64,000 nt of DNA from Paragonimus westermani (lineage: Eukaryota > Platyhelminthes > Trematoda > Plagiorchiida > Troglotrematidae): assembly GCA_008508345.1 (NCBI GenBank), contig QNGE01000936.1:40983-104982 (forward strand), in the 5' to 3' direction. A program made the position numbers and the translations under genes. Below, piece after piece: positions 1 through 9,722 of the stretch (position 1 is its first letter; each line of letters opens with the position of its first letter). The notes under the pieces were generated by a model, which was given only the letters and a program-made list of their open reading frames with translations, ran no database searches and was not told the origin of the DNA.

Positions 1-25
1 GGAGGAGGTTAGCCGGATTTTAAAA

Positions 26-737
26 CTATTTTGACATTCCAAGATATCGATACCCAAAAATTAACGCTATTAAGCGACGGCCCGTCATAAACTCAACTAG
101 AAATTTCACATCGATTCAAAACTTACTGGTTTCTTTGAGTTTAGCACGCATCTTGTTCAGCTTTTGTCCGTTGAAGTATATATCATCTGTGCTCAACAAG
201 CCGTTGTTTTGAAAAATCGAATCAGTTCCTTAACACGAAATCATCACACTACTGGATTGAATTCGCCAGTAAAATTACCTCCGATAGAGTTTCCCACACA
301 AACATCCGTCATATCTGTTGGTGAAATCTGTTTGCTCCTTCGATTTGACGATTCCACAACACATTTCTCAAGAAATGCGTTTTCTTCTAGCTTCTTTAGA
401 TATGCACTGTTTATCTAAAAAATGTCTCTAACAGCACACTATTTAACATTACGTCGTCTATTGCGTTAATGTAATCCTGATGTGTGTGCTCGTCGCTGTT
501 TTTCGAAACATTCAAAAACGTGCTAGTGTTATCGTCCAAAGGACATGTCTGATATGTTCCCTTGAAAATGGACGAGAACGAATGCGAAATATCTTGTGAA
601 TAGATCTGTGATGTTTTTTGGCGATGACTAACGTTGGAGTCACTCGACATGTCGACCAGAGTTTTGTTTTGAAAACGTGACTTGTCAAATGTTATGACAT
701 TATGAGAAGTTTGTCCATTAAAACAAAAAGCTTTCAA
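26..737 (-). CDS. Predicted 3' part of a spliced host gene, unknown protein
   Basis: Four minus-strand exons join in one open frame: 453-737, 279-414, 127-228 and 26-96 (stop at 26-28). The introns, 415-452 (38 bp), 229-278 (50 bp) and 97-126 (30 bp), all begin GT and end AG, and phases 0, 1 and 1 match across the junctions. Together they encode about 197 residues. Short 5' introns of this size are known in flatworm genes. The protein is rich in Asn, Ser and Asp at first, then becomes charged and probably helical (motif LKKLEENAFLEKC in exon 2, NGQKLNKMRAKLKE in exon 3). I recognise no domain, signal peptide or membrane segment. The first exon has no convincing ATG at its open end, and the sequence upstream is transposon debris, so earlier exons probably lie beyond the gypsy element. 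The stop could instead be a read-through into an intron that leaves the window. I chose the splice sites by eye, so the model is plausible but unproven. Confidence 0.5.
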
Positions 738-739
738 TA

Positions 740-1001
740 ACTTTGGTGATTAGTACAATGGCTTGAGCGTGGGAACCCAAATCCTGCAGATCCGGAAGCG
801 CAAATCATCCGGATCCAGCCACTTCGTTTATTTCGACATCCAGCAGATTTCTGTTGATCTGAGAGTGAGTCCTTGAAACCAGCGATAAATTTATTCAGTG
901 ATTGATACACGGGTTCCAGGCAGCGTCTCAAGGCTCCCGGATCCAGTCGGTTTTTCTTGCTCAGTGTCAGCGGACGTCTGTGGATCCGAATGGCGACCAC
1001 T
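740..1001 (+). repeat. CR1-A 3' UTR fragment with degenerate tandem units
   Basis: The block at 890-1000 matches 6527-6625, the sequence after the C-terminal RT tail of the plus-strand CR1-A copy (shared landmarks: the GGATCCAGTCGGTTTT run and a GATCTGAA/GATCCGAA block). A weaker copy of the same unit lies at about 775-860, so this is two degenerate tandem units with a spacing of roughly 120 bp. No coding sequence is seen. Confidence 0.55.
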
Positions 1002-1285
1002 TGTAGTGCTATTTCCTGAATTTGTACGCCCAAGGTTTCCCCAACCTTATGTTACCGTGAATCGGAAGTCGCAGGGTGAAAACGGTGAATCTGCAAACAA
1101 ACTTTGTTTATTGGTTTACTCATCGTCCACAACAGACTTCAACGTAACAATTGAGGGGAGTTAGGGAGCTGGACGTGACGGAAAACTCCAGTCGACCTTC
1201 AGAATTCAAGCAAGCGTAAGACTGGTTAGGCGGCGTTCCTAACGGTGATAGCTCAACATTGTTATCCTATTGAATGTAACCTGCA
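1002..1285 (-). repeat. 3' LTR of the Ty3/gypsy element
   Basis: 284 bp, starting TGTAG on the plus strand and ending CCTGCA. It matches 6034-6317 with about six substitutions by eye (near 98% identity). It opens reading frames by chance but contains no gene. It abuts CR1-A 3' UTR sequence on its outer side. Confidence 0.85.
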
Positions 1286-1871
1286 GCAGTAGAGATGATG
1301 TGCATTCATTATACAGCTACCAGCAAAACTGCGGTACTTAAGCCGGCCCAATAACTTTGATGCTAGTGGGTTGTAGTAAATTTACGCTCACAAGGTAACG
1401 TGAACCGGCGAGGTGGTGCCGGCAAGGCAGCTCTCACTCCACGTGGAGTTTGGAACTTTGGACTCGTCGAAGGTGATCTCACTACATCAGCCACCCTCCT
1501 AGAAGGGTGACTGATATAGGAGGCCTTCTACCTGTGAATTTTATTCCTGAGCAACAACTGCTGTCTTGTTGGCCAGCCGCGCGCGAGCCACCCAACCTGA
1601 AAACGCCTCTTGAGGACGTGACAAGGGGTGTGATTTCTTCACTGCGCCGGCACAAATTGCTACGTAGTTCAAGGTTTTCTCTTCAGGCCCAGCAACTGTT
1701 GCTATGCATCCGGTCATACCTAGGAATAAGGCAAGGTAAACTACCTGAACGTTAGAGAAAAAGGCAGATACCCACCGTACCGCGTGTCCTGCAGCGTCTG
1801 AGGATATTTACAATTATGTGCAGGTATCTTCCGTGTAAAGCGAGTCAGGAAATTGTACCTAAGAAATACTG
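1286..1871 (-). other. Spacer between integrase and 3' LTR
   Basis: About 590 bp of internal element sequence between the integrase stop and the 3' LTR. It is richer in G and C than the surroundings. An 82-codon plus-strand frame here has no recognisable content. No clear polypurine tract is seen next to the LTR. Confidence 0.5.
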
Positions 1872-3095
1872 TTAGTTGCTGGTCGACCGGAGCATGGAAT
1901 ACACATAATGAATTATCAACTGTACAATAAATGCTATAAAGAAAAAGGAAACTACTCCAGAAAGTGCGCGGGAAAATGGACGCGCCTCTTTCAACGAACG
2001 AGTTGTACGTTGAGTAGGGAGTTTTTCAGGAATAGATGCGGAAGGCAACGCTGGGGCTAAATCAGAGGTTGAAGTAGATGGAGACGGCTCAGGTGATGTT
2101 TGTGTTGTCAAACCGGGGGGTGAGTCGGTGAAAGCAGGTTCAAGGCGGTCAACAGAGACCGTGATGTGTTTGTCGAAACTGTCAACCGCATGGGTTTTTG
2201 CGGACCGTTTAATGACACGAAAAGGTTCTTTATACGGTCGTTGCGGCGGTTTCTTAACACAGTCTGTTCGCAGAAACACGAACTCACAATTGCTGAGTTC
2301 TTTGGGAACGTAAGACGAAAATTTTTGAATACGTGTAGCACTCGACTGTAGTGATCGCATGTATTTGGCTAGTCGGTTGGCGTAGTCTTGAGTGTCGACA
2401 GCAGTTTCGCTTGACGATTGAAAGAAATCAACTAGAAGGCTTAAAGGACGACCATAGACAAGTGACGCTGGGGTCGTACTGTCATCCTTAACACAATTGC
2501 GAATACCGAGTAGAACTAGAAGTAGAGTTTCTGTCCAATCCATCCGCTCGTGAGCACGTAATGAAGCTTTGAGCTGACGATGCAAACGCTCTATGAGTCC
2601 ATTCGATTGTGGGTGATATGCTGTGGTGCGTGCTCGATGCACGCCTAACAGCTTGGTCAGTTGTGAAAACAAAGCCGATCCGAACTGCGTACCACGGTCA
2701 GTTGTAATGGTCGACGGACAACCATAACGTGCAACCCAGTGCTCCACAAAAGTGCGAGCCGCAGACACTGTTGACGTGTCTGACAACGGTGTGGCTTCTG
2801 GCCAGCGAGTGTACTGGTCGATACACGTGAGCAAGTGGGTGTAGCTCCTCGAAGGTGGAAGTGGCCCGGCGAGGTCCAAATGGACATGTTCAAAGCGATC
2901 GTCGGGAATGGGGAAAGTTTCCAAGGGGGTGCTCGTGTGTCGGTTGACCTTGGAACGTTGACATGCACGACAACAAGGGGCCTAGTGGCATACGTCCCTA
3001 TTCATGTTAGGCCAGACGAATCGATCCGCGACCAGTCTTAGTGATGCGCGTATACCTAGATGTGACAGGCTATGCAACGCTTCGAAAACTGTTTT
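1872..3095 (-). pseudogene. Ty3/gypsy integrase, nearly intact core
   Basis: The intact frame 1872-2924 (350 residues) carries the integrase catalytic core: Asp17 in HLDLAGP, Asp76 in TTDRGTQF and Glu112 in NGLIERLHRQ, giving the D-x35-E spacing of the retroviral/Ty3 family. The same frame extends upstream to about 3095 through one in-frame TAG and contains an H-x3-H (HSLSH) and C-x2-C (CRAC) pair, the HHCC zinc-binding domain. The enzyme inserts the element cDNA into the host chromosome. It is the least damaged part of this element. The C-terminal 30 residues include a strongly hydrophobic stretch (about residues 322-345) that could be a membrane segment, which is unusual for an integrase tail. 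The stop inside the zinc domain makes a functional polyprotein unlikely. Confidence 0.88.
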
Positions 3096-3101
3096 TCGCA
3101 A

Positions 3102-3720
3102 CTAATGTGGCACGACTGGCCTGGGGTATCCCAGCGTATTGTTACATATAATGGTACCGGGCGAAGACGTCAATGGAACTGTGACAAGGCGTAAGTCCAT
3201 GCGTTTCAGATCATCCGTAAACGTGCAATCAGACTGTTGTTGTGCTGCTATGTTGTGATGTGATATCAAGCCGGTGGCTGTAGACCCGTTGTGCATTTGT
3301 GATGGAGTATCTGCGGCGGATGTCCGTAGAAAACTGGGCTATATAGTCTAGCTATCGAGCTTCTTGAGGTGAATGTTTATCGGAGTAATTCCGCAAAGCG
3401 TACACGGGAGGTTTGTGACCCGTGAAAACAATGAAATCGCGGCTCTCGAGTGCGTGGCGAAAGTGGCGCACAGCCCTATACACGGTCAAGAGTTCATGAC
3501 CGAAGGTGCAGTATCGCATTTCGGTATCGCTGAGATGTTGAGAAAAGAATGCGATCGTCTCGCGAACTGCTTGGTGTGGCACTGCACCAATGGCTGTGCC
3601 TGATGCATCCACGGCGATACTAATCGGTGCGTCCGTTTGTTGGAAATGCAACATGACTGAAGAGGCGAGTGCCTGCTTAACATTGGCGAAGGCCTTGGGG
3701 GCTTCGGGGGTCAGGTGCAA
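3102..3720 (-). pseudogene. Ty3/gypsy RNase H and linker
   Basis: The frame 3352-3720 (122 residues) matches the RNase H of Ty3/gypsy elements: AVDASGTAIGAV holds the first catalytic Asp, the GHELLTVYRAVRHFRH helix holds the Glu, and FTGHKPP stands where family members have TDHKPL, so a key Asp is replaced by Gly. A further fragment at 3102-3296 is the linker towards the integrase zinc domain. The domain removes the RNA strand of the RNA-DNA hybrid during reverse transcription. It is separated from RT by a stop or frameshift near 3721-3730. Confidence 0.8.
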
Positions 3721-3730
3721 AGTTCGTTTA

Positions 3731-4444
3731 TTACCCCCGAAGTGAATCAGTCAAAGGTTGCATAAGCTTGGCGCAGTTGGGAGTAAATCGACGGTAATAA
3801 TTCACTAGTCCATTGAAGCAGCAAAGCTTGGGAATTGTATCGGGAAGTTGGCACGATCGAATAGTCCCGACCTTGGAATCAAGCGGTTGAATCCCAACTG
3901 CCGAGATGCTGTGGCCTAAAAAACCCAACGAGGCTTGACCAAGTTCGGACTTAGCTACGTTGACGGTGAGGCCGTATGATACCAGACGTCGAAACAGCGT
4001 CCGTAGATGGGTTATATGCTCTTCCGGGGAAGAGCTAGCCACGAGGATGTCATCTATGTGTGCATAAATGAAGTCTAGTCCACGGGTGACTTCATTAATC
4101 AGACGTTGGAACGTCTGTGCAGCGTTACGAAGACTGAAAGGCATGCGCACAAATTCGGACAAACTGAATGGAGTGGTAATAGCCGTCTTGGGTATATCCT
4201 CTTATGCTACCGGTATCTGGCAATAGGTGCGGACGAGGTCGATTTTGCTGAAGATGGTTTTACCAGCGAGGCTGGTTGTTGGATCGTGGACATGTGGCAC
4301 AGGGTACCTATCTGGAGCAGTAGCATTGTTCAATCCATGATAACCTCCGCAAGGACGCCAATCACTTTCTCTCTTCTTTGGCACAATGTGCAGAGGAGAT
4401 GCCCATGGGCTGTCAAAAGGGCGGATTATACCCATGTCCAGCAT
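3731..4444 (-). pseudogene. Ty3/gypsy reverse transcriptase, in two frames
   Basis: Two minus-strand frames make up one RT domain. 4202-4444 carries the N-terminal fingers ([20 protein letters not shown], then the FSKIDL palm Asp). 3731-4162 carries FVRMPFSLRNAAQTFQR and the catalytic box YAHIDDILVAS, where the usual YIDD or YLDD has His in place of Tyr while both Asp residues remain. The thumb and FLGHSIS segment follow. A frameshift at about 4165-4200 separates the two. The enzyme would copy element RNA into cDNA in the particle. Breaks and the Tyr-to-His change indicate it is inactive. Confidence 0.85.
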
Positions 4445-4498
4445 GTATCGAAAGTCGGCACGAGCGATGCGCAGTTTGTCTGGTGCCAGCCTTCGTGG

Positions 4499-5086
4499 TC
4501 ACTGAAAACATGGTAGACCTTTCGTTTTGATGTGGTGCACCACGTCCGTAATGGCGGCAGGTAACTCGTTGGGTGGACGTGTCAACCCCGTGAATTCGCG
4601 CAATATCGCTCGATATCTATCGTCACCGCTTGGTTCAGCAAGCAGTGGGCTGAGGACAGTCGTCCAAAAAGTTGTCCGTATAGCGGATATACTCGTTATG
4701 GGATCTAGGAGCTTGTGGTGACCTGCGTCAACGACCAATCCAAAATTATTTGAGAAGCCCATGCCCAAAGTGACATCTAGCACATCCGCTATAATGAACA
4801 CCCAACGAAAAACACGCCGCAGGCCCAAGTCCAACATCAAGGAGCGTGTGCCAAAAGTGTGCGTTGGGGTTCCACTGGCAGCCTGGAGCTGGAAGGACAA
4901 TGATCGAGGCCTGTCCTTCTTACTAGATGGCACGACACTGACCTGAGCGCTGGTGTTTATTAGTAAACGCAACCTAGAACTCCCATCGTGTATAAAAAAT
5001 AGGCGACCAGGGGTAGGACTGCCAGCAACAGTTATCGCCATTACTTGCTGGCACTTCCGTTTCCCGAGGCGGTTGAGAAGGTGCAC
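4499..5086 (-). pseudogene. Ty3/gypsy protease region
   Basis: The motif LLINTSAQVSVVPSS matches the LLVDTGAEVSV active site of Ty3/gypsy aspartic proteases, with DTG changed to NTS, so the catalytic Asp is lost. The downstream IIADVLDVTLGMGF corresponds to the family's IADV-LGADFL flap and C-terminal region. The frame then runs on towards RT. The protease cleaves the Gag-Pol polyprotein; this copy should not. Confidence 0.75.
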
Positions 5087-5089
5087 GGC

Positions 5090-5838
5090 TTAACGCATTT
5101 CCATGCCTTGGTTCCAAATATGTGATGGTATCAGTAATATCCCGTTCTTGGAAGCGACCTAGAACGACTACGTCACCTGGAAGCGGGGCGACAGCGAAAG
5201 GCTTTAAGAGTTTGAATTTCTCGACAAAGTTCTTCCACTTTTGTTATCGATTCGGCGAGTGTGCTTTCTGTGTGTGCTTTGATCTGCTGCATTTTGCGGG
5301 GAAGGTGTTGGATGACTGAGTCGGTCGATTTTTCCAAGTCATCCAAAGAACTCATTGACATGAATGGATAAATACTTGCCTGTACAAAGTCGGGCAACCT
5401 CTGTATCCAAAGGTAACACATGAGTTTATCGTCAATCCTGTGATTTTGTCCCACCTGTTTCAACTGTCGAAGCAATTGAGATGGAGTGAGATCTCCCAGC
5501 TGTAGCTCGCTAGGGACCTGCTTAAACCGTTTCTCTTCCGATACGACAGCACGTTCTAAGGATGCGTTCTTCAGTGCGTCGTAAGAGTTGCTCTCGTGTG
5601 GTCTATTCACTAAATCTCTGACATAGGGTGCGATCAAAATTGGCAACGCGGAAGCCAAGTATGTGAACTTGGCAGTCTGGCTAGTGATGCGCGCTGACTG
5701 GAATTGCAGCTCAAGCTGCGCTAGCCAATACCCTGGGTCGTCCGGGACATAACCGGGGACGCGAAAGCTTAAGGCGTTCTCCTTCGCATCTATCTCGGCT
5801 AGCTCCACTTTGCGGTCTGAGGTATCTGATTGCATCAT
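5090..5838 (-). pseudogene. Ty3/gypsy gag with CHCC-type motif
   Basis: The frame 5173-5838 (221 residues) is a typical gag capsid: FRVPGYVPDDPGYWLAQLE at the start, TKFTYLASALP and VRDLVNRP in the centre, and GDLTPSQLLRQLKQV towards the end, matching the gag of flatworm and insect Kabuki/CsRn1 elements. After a stop, about 5090-5140 encodes in another frame the segment YHHIFGTKAWKCVKPCTF, the remnant of a C-x3-H...C-x3-C nucleocapsid motif in which the first Cys codon and a Trp codon have mutated (to Tyr and to a stop). The start codon ATG at 5836-5838 follows about 195 bp of leader after the 5' LTR. Confidence 0.82.
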
Positions 5839-6033
5839 TCAAATATACACACAGGATTTCGAAAAAATATAAACGCTTGGAGACTAGTGGAACCAGGGCA
5901 CGAAATTTAGCGATGTGTACGAATGAATATAAGTATGCAAACACGAGAGAAATAATTGAATCTAGCGTATACAAAGTGTGCAATGAATAATAAAAATCAG
6001 AATAAAAAAGCTTATGGAACAGGCTCACCGAAT

Positions 6034-6317
6034 TGTAGTGCCAGTTCCTGAATTTGTACGCCCAAGGTTTCCCCAACCTTATGTTACCGTGAATCGGAAG
6101 TCGCAGGGTGAAAACGGTGAATCTGCAAACAAACTTTGTTTATTGGTTTACTCATCGTCCACAACAGACTTCAACGTAACAATTGAGGGGAGTTAGGGAG
6201 CTGGACGTGACGGAAAACTCCAGTCGACCTTCAGAATTCAAGCAAGCGTAAGACTGGTTAGGCGGCGTTCCTAATGGTGATAGCTCAACATTGTTATCCT
6301 GGTGAATGTAACCTACA
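6034..6317 (-). repeat. 5' LTR of the Ty3/gypsy element
   Basis: 284 bp, TGTAG to CTACA, matching the 3' LTR at 1002-1285. Its outer side runs directly into the RT C-terminal tail of a plus-strand CR1-A element. The bases immediately outside (GCAGC) do not match those outside the other LTR (CCACT). Confidence 0.85.
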
Positions 6318-6655
6318 GCAGCTTTGTCCTCGAACCGTTCTTAGGCAACAGTTCTTTTCTTATAGGGTTATTAACTATTGGAACAGCCTTTCTTCTGAGG
6401 TCGTCAGCAGCGCTTCTAGGGATCGTTTTAAAGCTTTGCTTGATTCTCATTTATTTGAAATTGCATTATGCGAATAATCTTACTCTGTTCTTGGTATTCT
6501 CTGTAATCCCCAAGGGCTGTTTCGGCGATTCAGCGATTGATGCACGGGTCCGAGGCAGCGGCCCAATGCTACCGGATCCAGTCGGTTTTCCTTGCTCGAT
6601 GTCAGCGGGTTTCTCTTGATCTGAAGGGCGATCACTGAAAACAAGCTGTAGCACT
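6318..6655 (+). mobile_element. CR1-A 3' end (RT tail and 3' UTR), plus strand
   Basis: The plus-strand frame near 6318-6530 encodes the last part of a CR1-like ORF2 and is clearly homologous to the minus-strand tail at 6632-6859 (shared landmarks LLTIGT, ALLGIV, LKLHY, LFLVF, VIPK). About 120 bp of 3' UTR follow, to roughly 6655, where it meets the 3' end of the minus-strand copy. The 5' remainder is missing because the gypsy LTR lies immediately upstream. Confidence 0.75.
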
Positions 6656-7352
6656 GCTCTTGGGGATTACAATGAATACCAAGAACTTAGTAAGATTATC
6701 CACATAATGCAATTTTAGACAATTGACAATCAAGCAAAGCTCAAAAACGATCCCTAGAAGCGCTCCGGACGACGTCAGACGAAAGTCCGTTCCAATAGTT
6801 AATAACACTGTAAGGAAGGAACAGTTGCCTGAGAACGGCATAAGAACGGTCGTCATCATTCGCTACAGTGAGGAACTGTTCTACAAGACCTGCTCTAAAG
6901 AAGTGTGTGAGTATTGAATCACTGCGGTGTCCTCAAATTTCAAGTGGGTACAGGTCAAGAATTTCAAGTCGAGACTCGTAAGTAACATCGTTCAGGCCCG
7001 CGACCACCTTGGTAGCCGCGCGCTGGACACGCTCAACGGCTAATGTCTTTATTCAGGCCGGTATACTCGACCTGATTGGCATACTCAAGGAGTGCTCTTA
7101 TATGAATCACGTTAAGAGTTTGAAAAGCTTTCTTGTCCATGCGGGGGAAAGTGCGCCTAATCATCATAAGAGCGGCAAATCCCTTTTTACCGCCATCTCA
7201 TCGTGATACGTGAAGGACAAGTAAGACGGCAACCAGATGCCCAGATCTTTTTTCAGATCGATTCTCATGACATCTACTGTGCTAGATGCGTTATGAATCG
7301 GGGGCATCGCCATAATCTCCATCGAGTGACATGTGAGCGCAATTACTGTCAT
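6632..7352 (-). pseudogene. CR1-A ORF2 C-terminal region
   Basis: Frames between 7352 and 6632 encode the post-palm part of the RT: a KKDLGIW segment, then HIRALLEYANQ-like sequence at about 7060-7120, and the C-terminal tail ending VIPKSSATACFQ at 6632. Breaks at about 7160, 7000 and 6900 shift the frame. The tail is the same as that of the opposing plus-strand copy at 6318-6530. Confidence 0.7.
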
Positions 7353-7431
7353 TTAGTGGGAGACTCCAACCGTCCGACCAGCGCTCGATCGAGTCAAGAT
7401 CAATTTGTAGTGCACTGAGATCAGTGGCATT

Positions 7432-8372
7432 TCACATTTTTAGGTCGTCTGCGTATAATAGGACGTCGCTGAAAATATTGTTTGGAAGGTCGTTGATGTA
7501 AATGAGGAATACTAAAGGTCCTAGCACTGACCTTTGGGAAACTCCCGTAGAGATGATAGAGGGAGACGGAAGGTCTGATCCGGTCTCTACACTAAAAGTT
7601 TTATTATCAAGAAAAGAGGCAATCCAGCAAAGAACCTCTCCTTGAATACCGTAGGCTTCCAGTTTGTGTTTCAGGGGGCCGTGTGGGACACGGTCAAAAG
7701 CCTTAGCGAAATCAAAGAAGATAGCATCAGGGATGAGGCCATTGTCTTTGGCCTCCGTCAGACTAATTGTGAAAATAAGCACTTTTTATGCATGGCCGAT
7801 TAGGAAGGAAGCCATGCTGGGTGGGAGAGAAAAGATTACTTGATAAGAAGTGATTGAGTATGGCGCGCTTTAGTAGGCGCTTCACTATTTTGCACGGGAT
7901 GCTAGTGAGGCTGATTGGCCGATAACTAGCCGGAGAGTGCCGGTCACCCACTTAAAATATGGGTGTGACCGTCGCCTCCTACCATGCGCTAGGGAGGATG
8001 CTAGTTTGGGGGTGTTTGCTTAAACAACTTATAAAGAGATTCAGCCAGACTAACAGCTGCGTCCTTGAGTATTTTGGGATGGATCATATCAGGACCCATT
8101 GCACTCTATGGATTAACCTTGAGTGAAAGGTTTTCAACATCTAGCACAGAAAACTCAGCGGCCACGAGTGGCTGCCTGAACTTCTGCAGCAGTAGGACAG
8201 AATACCTGCTGAGGGATGCAACGTTGTAGACTGCTGAGTAGTATTCCCTGAATAACTCGGCCACAACTGGGGAGTCAGATGAAGTCTCACCTTTGGGCAT
8301 TCGTGAAGAACTAGTTGAAATTTTGTTCTTTCTCAGTCGTCGCATATGCATAAATAAGATGTTTTTGTTCAC
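7432..8372 (-). pseudogene. CR1-A reverse transcriptase core
   Basis: Three overlapping minus-strand frames give a recognisable RT. 8106-8372 holds the N-terminal extension. 7763-7951 holds YRPISLTSIPCKIVKRLLKR and the QHGFLPNRPC motif. 7432-7782 holds IFFDFAKAFDRVPH (first catalytic Asp), STGVSQRSVLGPLVFLIYIN and the intact catalytic box LLYADDLKM. The enzyme performs target-primed reverse transcription. The frames differ, so two or more frameshifts are present, including one at about 7770 between the QHGF and FDFAKAFD motifs. Confidence 0.87.
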
Positions 8373-8844
8373 GCGGGCCTTTAGGAGGATCTTCTCTCAT
8401 ACGAGTTTGGCGTGTCCGCGGATTTCCCGCCTACACCTTTTTCGGGCAATATGAACGCGCTTAGATCCTCTGAGTTCCCCGTAAGCTTATGCTGCCCGAA
8501 TAACTAATAACTGTTATCAAGAAGACGACGTACCCTGCGTGGAAGGAGTGGCCGATAAGAAAAAAATGCACAGTTAGCGCGGTATAAAAAATCATCCGCT
8601 TTCTGAATTGCGCTTTGAAACGTGTGATAGTTCTGGTCCACGTAGTCCAGGTCAAGAAGAAGTGAACTTAGGTAGGTTTTCAGGCCGTTAAAATCTGCCT
8701 GAATAAAGGTTCGAACTGTGGACCATCTTGATGGCTGTCGTAATCAGTGACAGATAAGATCAATGGCTAACAGAAAGTGGTCACTCTGTCCAAGTGGCGG
8801 ATTGATGATCACTCTGTCTACCAGGTGGCTCTCATTAGTGATGA

Positions 8845-9722
8845 CTAAGTCGAGCAGATAAGGAATCTGACCAAAACGATGCCGCATCGGTCGGTGACGT
8901 GCTGTGACCACGCTTTCCGACGTGTCGACGTCGATAAGGAAGTCGAGAACCCACTTTCGCGGTCCTGGTGGGAAACTGATGTCCAGTTTATCTTGGGTGC
9001 ATCTAAGTCACCCATAATAAGCAGATGGGTAAAGCGTTGTAGACCTAGGAAGCTTTTCAGGCTCACCAGAAGGGTGTCGTCGCCGGAGACGTCTGATGAA
9101 GGAGAACAATAAATAACCCCCGACAGGAGTGAGTCTCGCAACGCGTTGGTAGCCGAAGCCACAGAGCGTAACATCTACCAGAGGACTGGAAGCCACCAAT
9201 AATTGTGGGTTTCAGGAGACACTGCTGAAGAAAAATCGCAGAACCCCCCATTCTCCCTCGGACAGAATCGGTTCGGCAAACTGGAAGACCCTGGACACTC
9301 AGTTCACTGTCACTGATATCACCTGTGAACCAGGTCTTCGTGAAGGCGAACATGTGTGTTTGGGTGTCATAAGTTAACTGTCTGATTCCCGATAATGTAT
9401 TGAACAGACTCAGACAGTTCATGTACATGCATCTGAAAGCTACTTCCCCGCTGGATTCCGCGAGAAAATAGAAAGGATGGTGTGAGGAAGAGCCTGGGAA
9501 GGAAGGCCCAGAATTAAAGGGGGTGGTGGGGCTGGACTCGGTCTGTTCTTCCGAGTTGTTCTGACAGCCCCCCTTCGAGGCTGTGGGCGCGACATCACCG
9601 CCTGTACGTAGGTCAGCGACCCTACCGAGCGTTTGATCAGCATTCTTGGCGTCGCCACTTGCGACCTCTGCGCCCCCGTCAAATTCCGCTGCTTGGGAGG
9701 TTGTTTGGAATTTTTCACCCAC
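8845..9722 (-). pseudogene. CR1-A apurinic-type endonuclease
   Basis: The N-terminal half (9063-9722 frame) has YMNCLSLFNTLSGIRQLTYD, then FTKTWFTGDISDSELSV, where APE endonucleases have a catalytic Glu (TETWL); here it is Lys. The GGSAIF strand follows. The C-terminal half (8845-9174 frame) has VIYCSPSS and MGDLDAPKINW, equivalent to GDFN with Asn changed to Asp, and then the region before the SDH motif. The enzyme would nick the target. Substitution of at least two catalytic residues and a frameshift at about 9100-9170 indicate loss of function. Confidence 0.82.

Larger units (their letters stand above)
1002..6317 (-). mobile_element. Ty3/gypsy LTR retrotransposon (CsRn1/Kabuki-like), decayed
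   Basis: A 5.3-kb element on the minus strand with order 5' LTR (6034-6317), gag (about 5090-5838), protease (4499-5086), RT (3731-4444), RNase H (3352-3720), integrase (1872-3095) and 3' LTR (1002-1285). Domain order with RT before integrase is that of Ty3/gypsy. The gag remnant keeps a CHCC-type motif instead of a CCHC knuckle, which is characteristic of the CsRn1/Kabuki group found in trematodes and insects. The coding region is broken by several frameshifts and stops. The terminal dinucleotides TGTAG...CTACA of each LTR are inverted, as expected. I see no TGG-type primer-binding site next to the 5' LTR, no clear polypurine tract, and no matching target duplications. Confidence 0.9.

Noticed and set aside
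4106..4516. 136-residue plus-strand frame
   Set aside because: Antisense to the gypsy RT.
6018..6033. Primer-binding site next to the 5' LTR
   Set aside because: The internal sequence after CTACA does not begin with TGG and I cannot match it to a tRNA 3' end.
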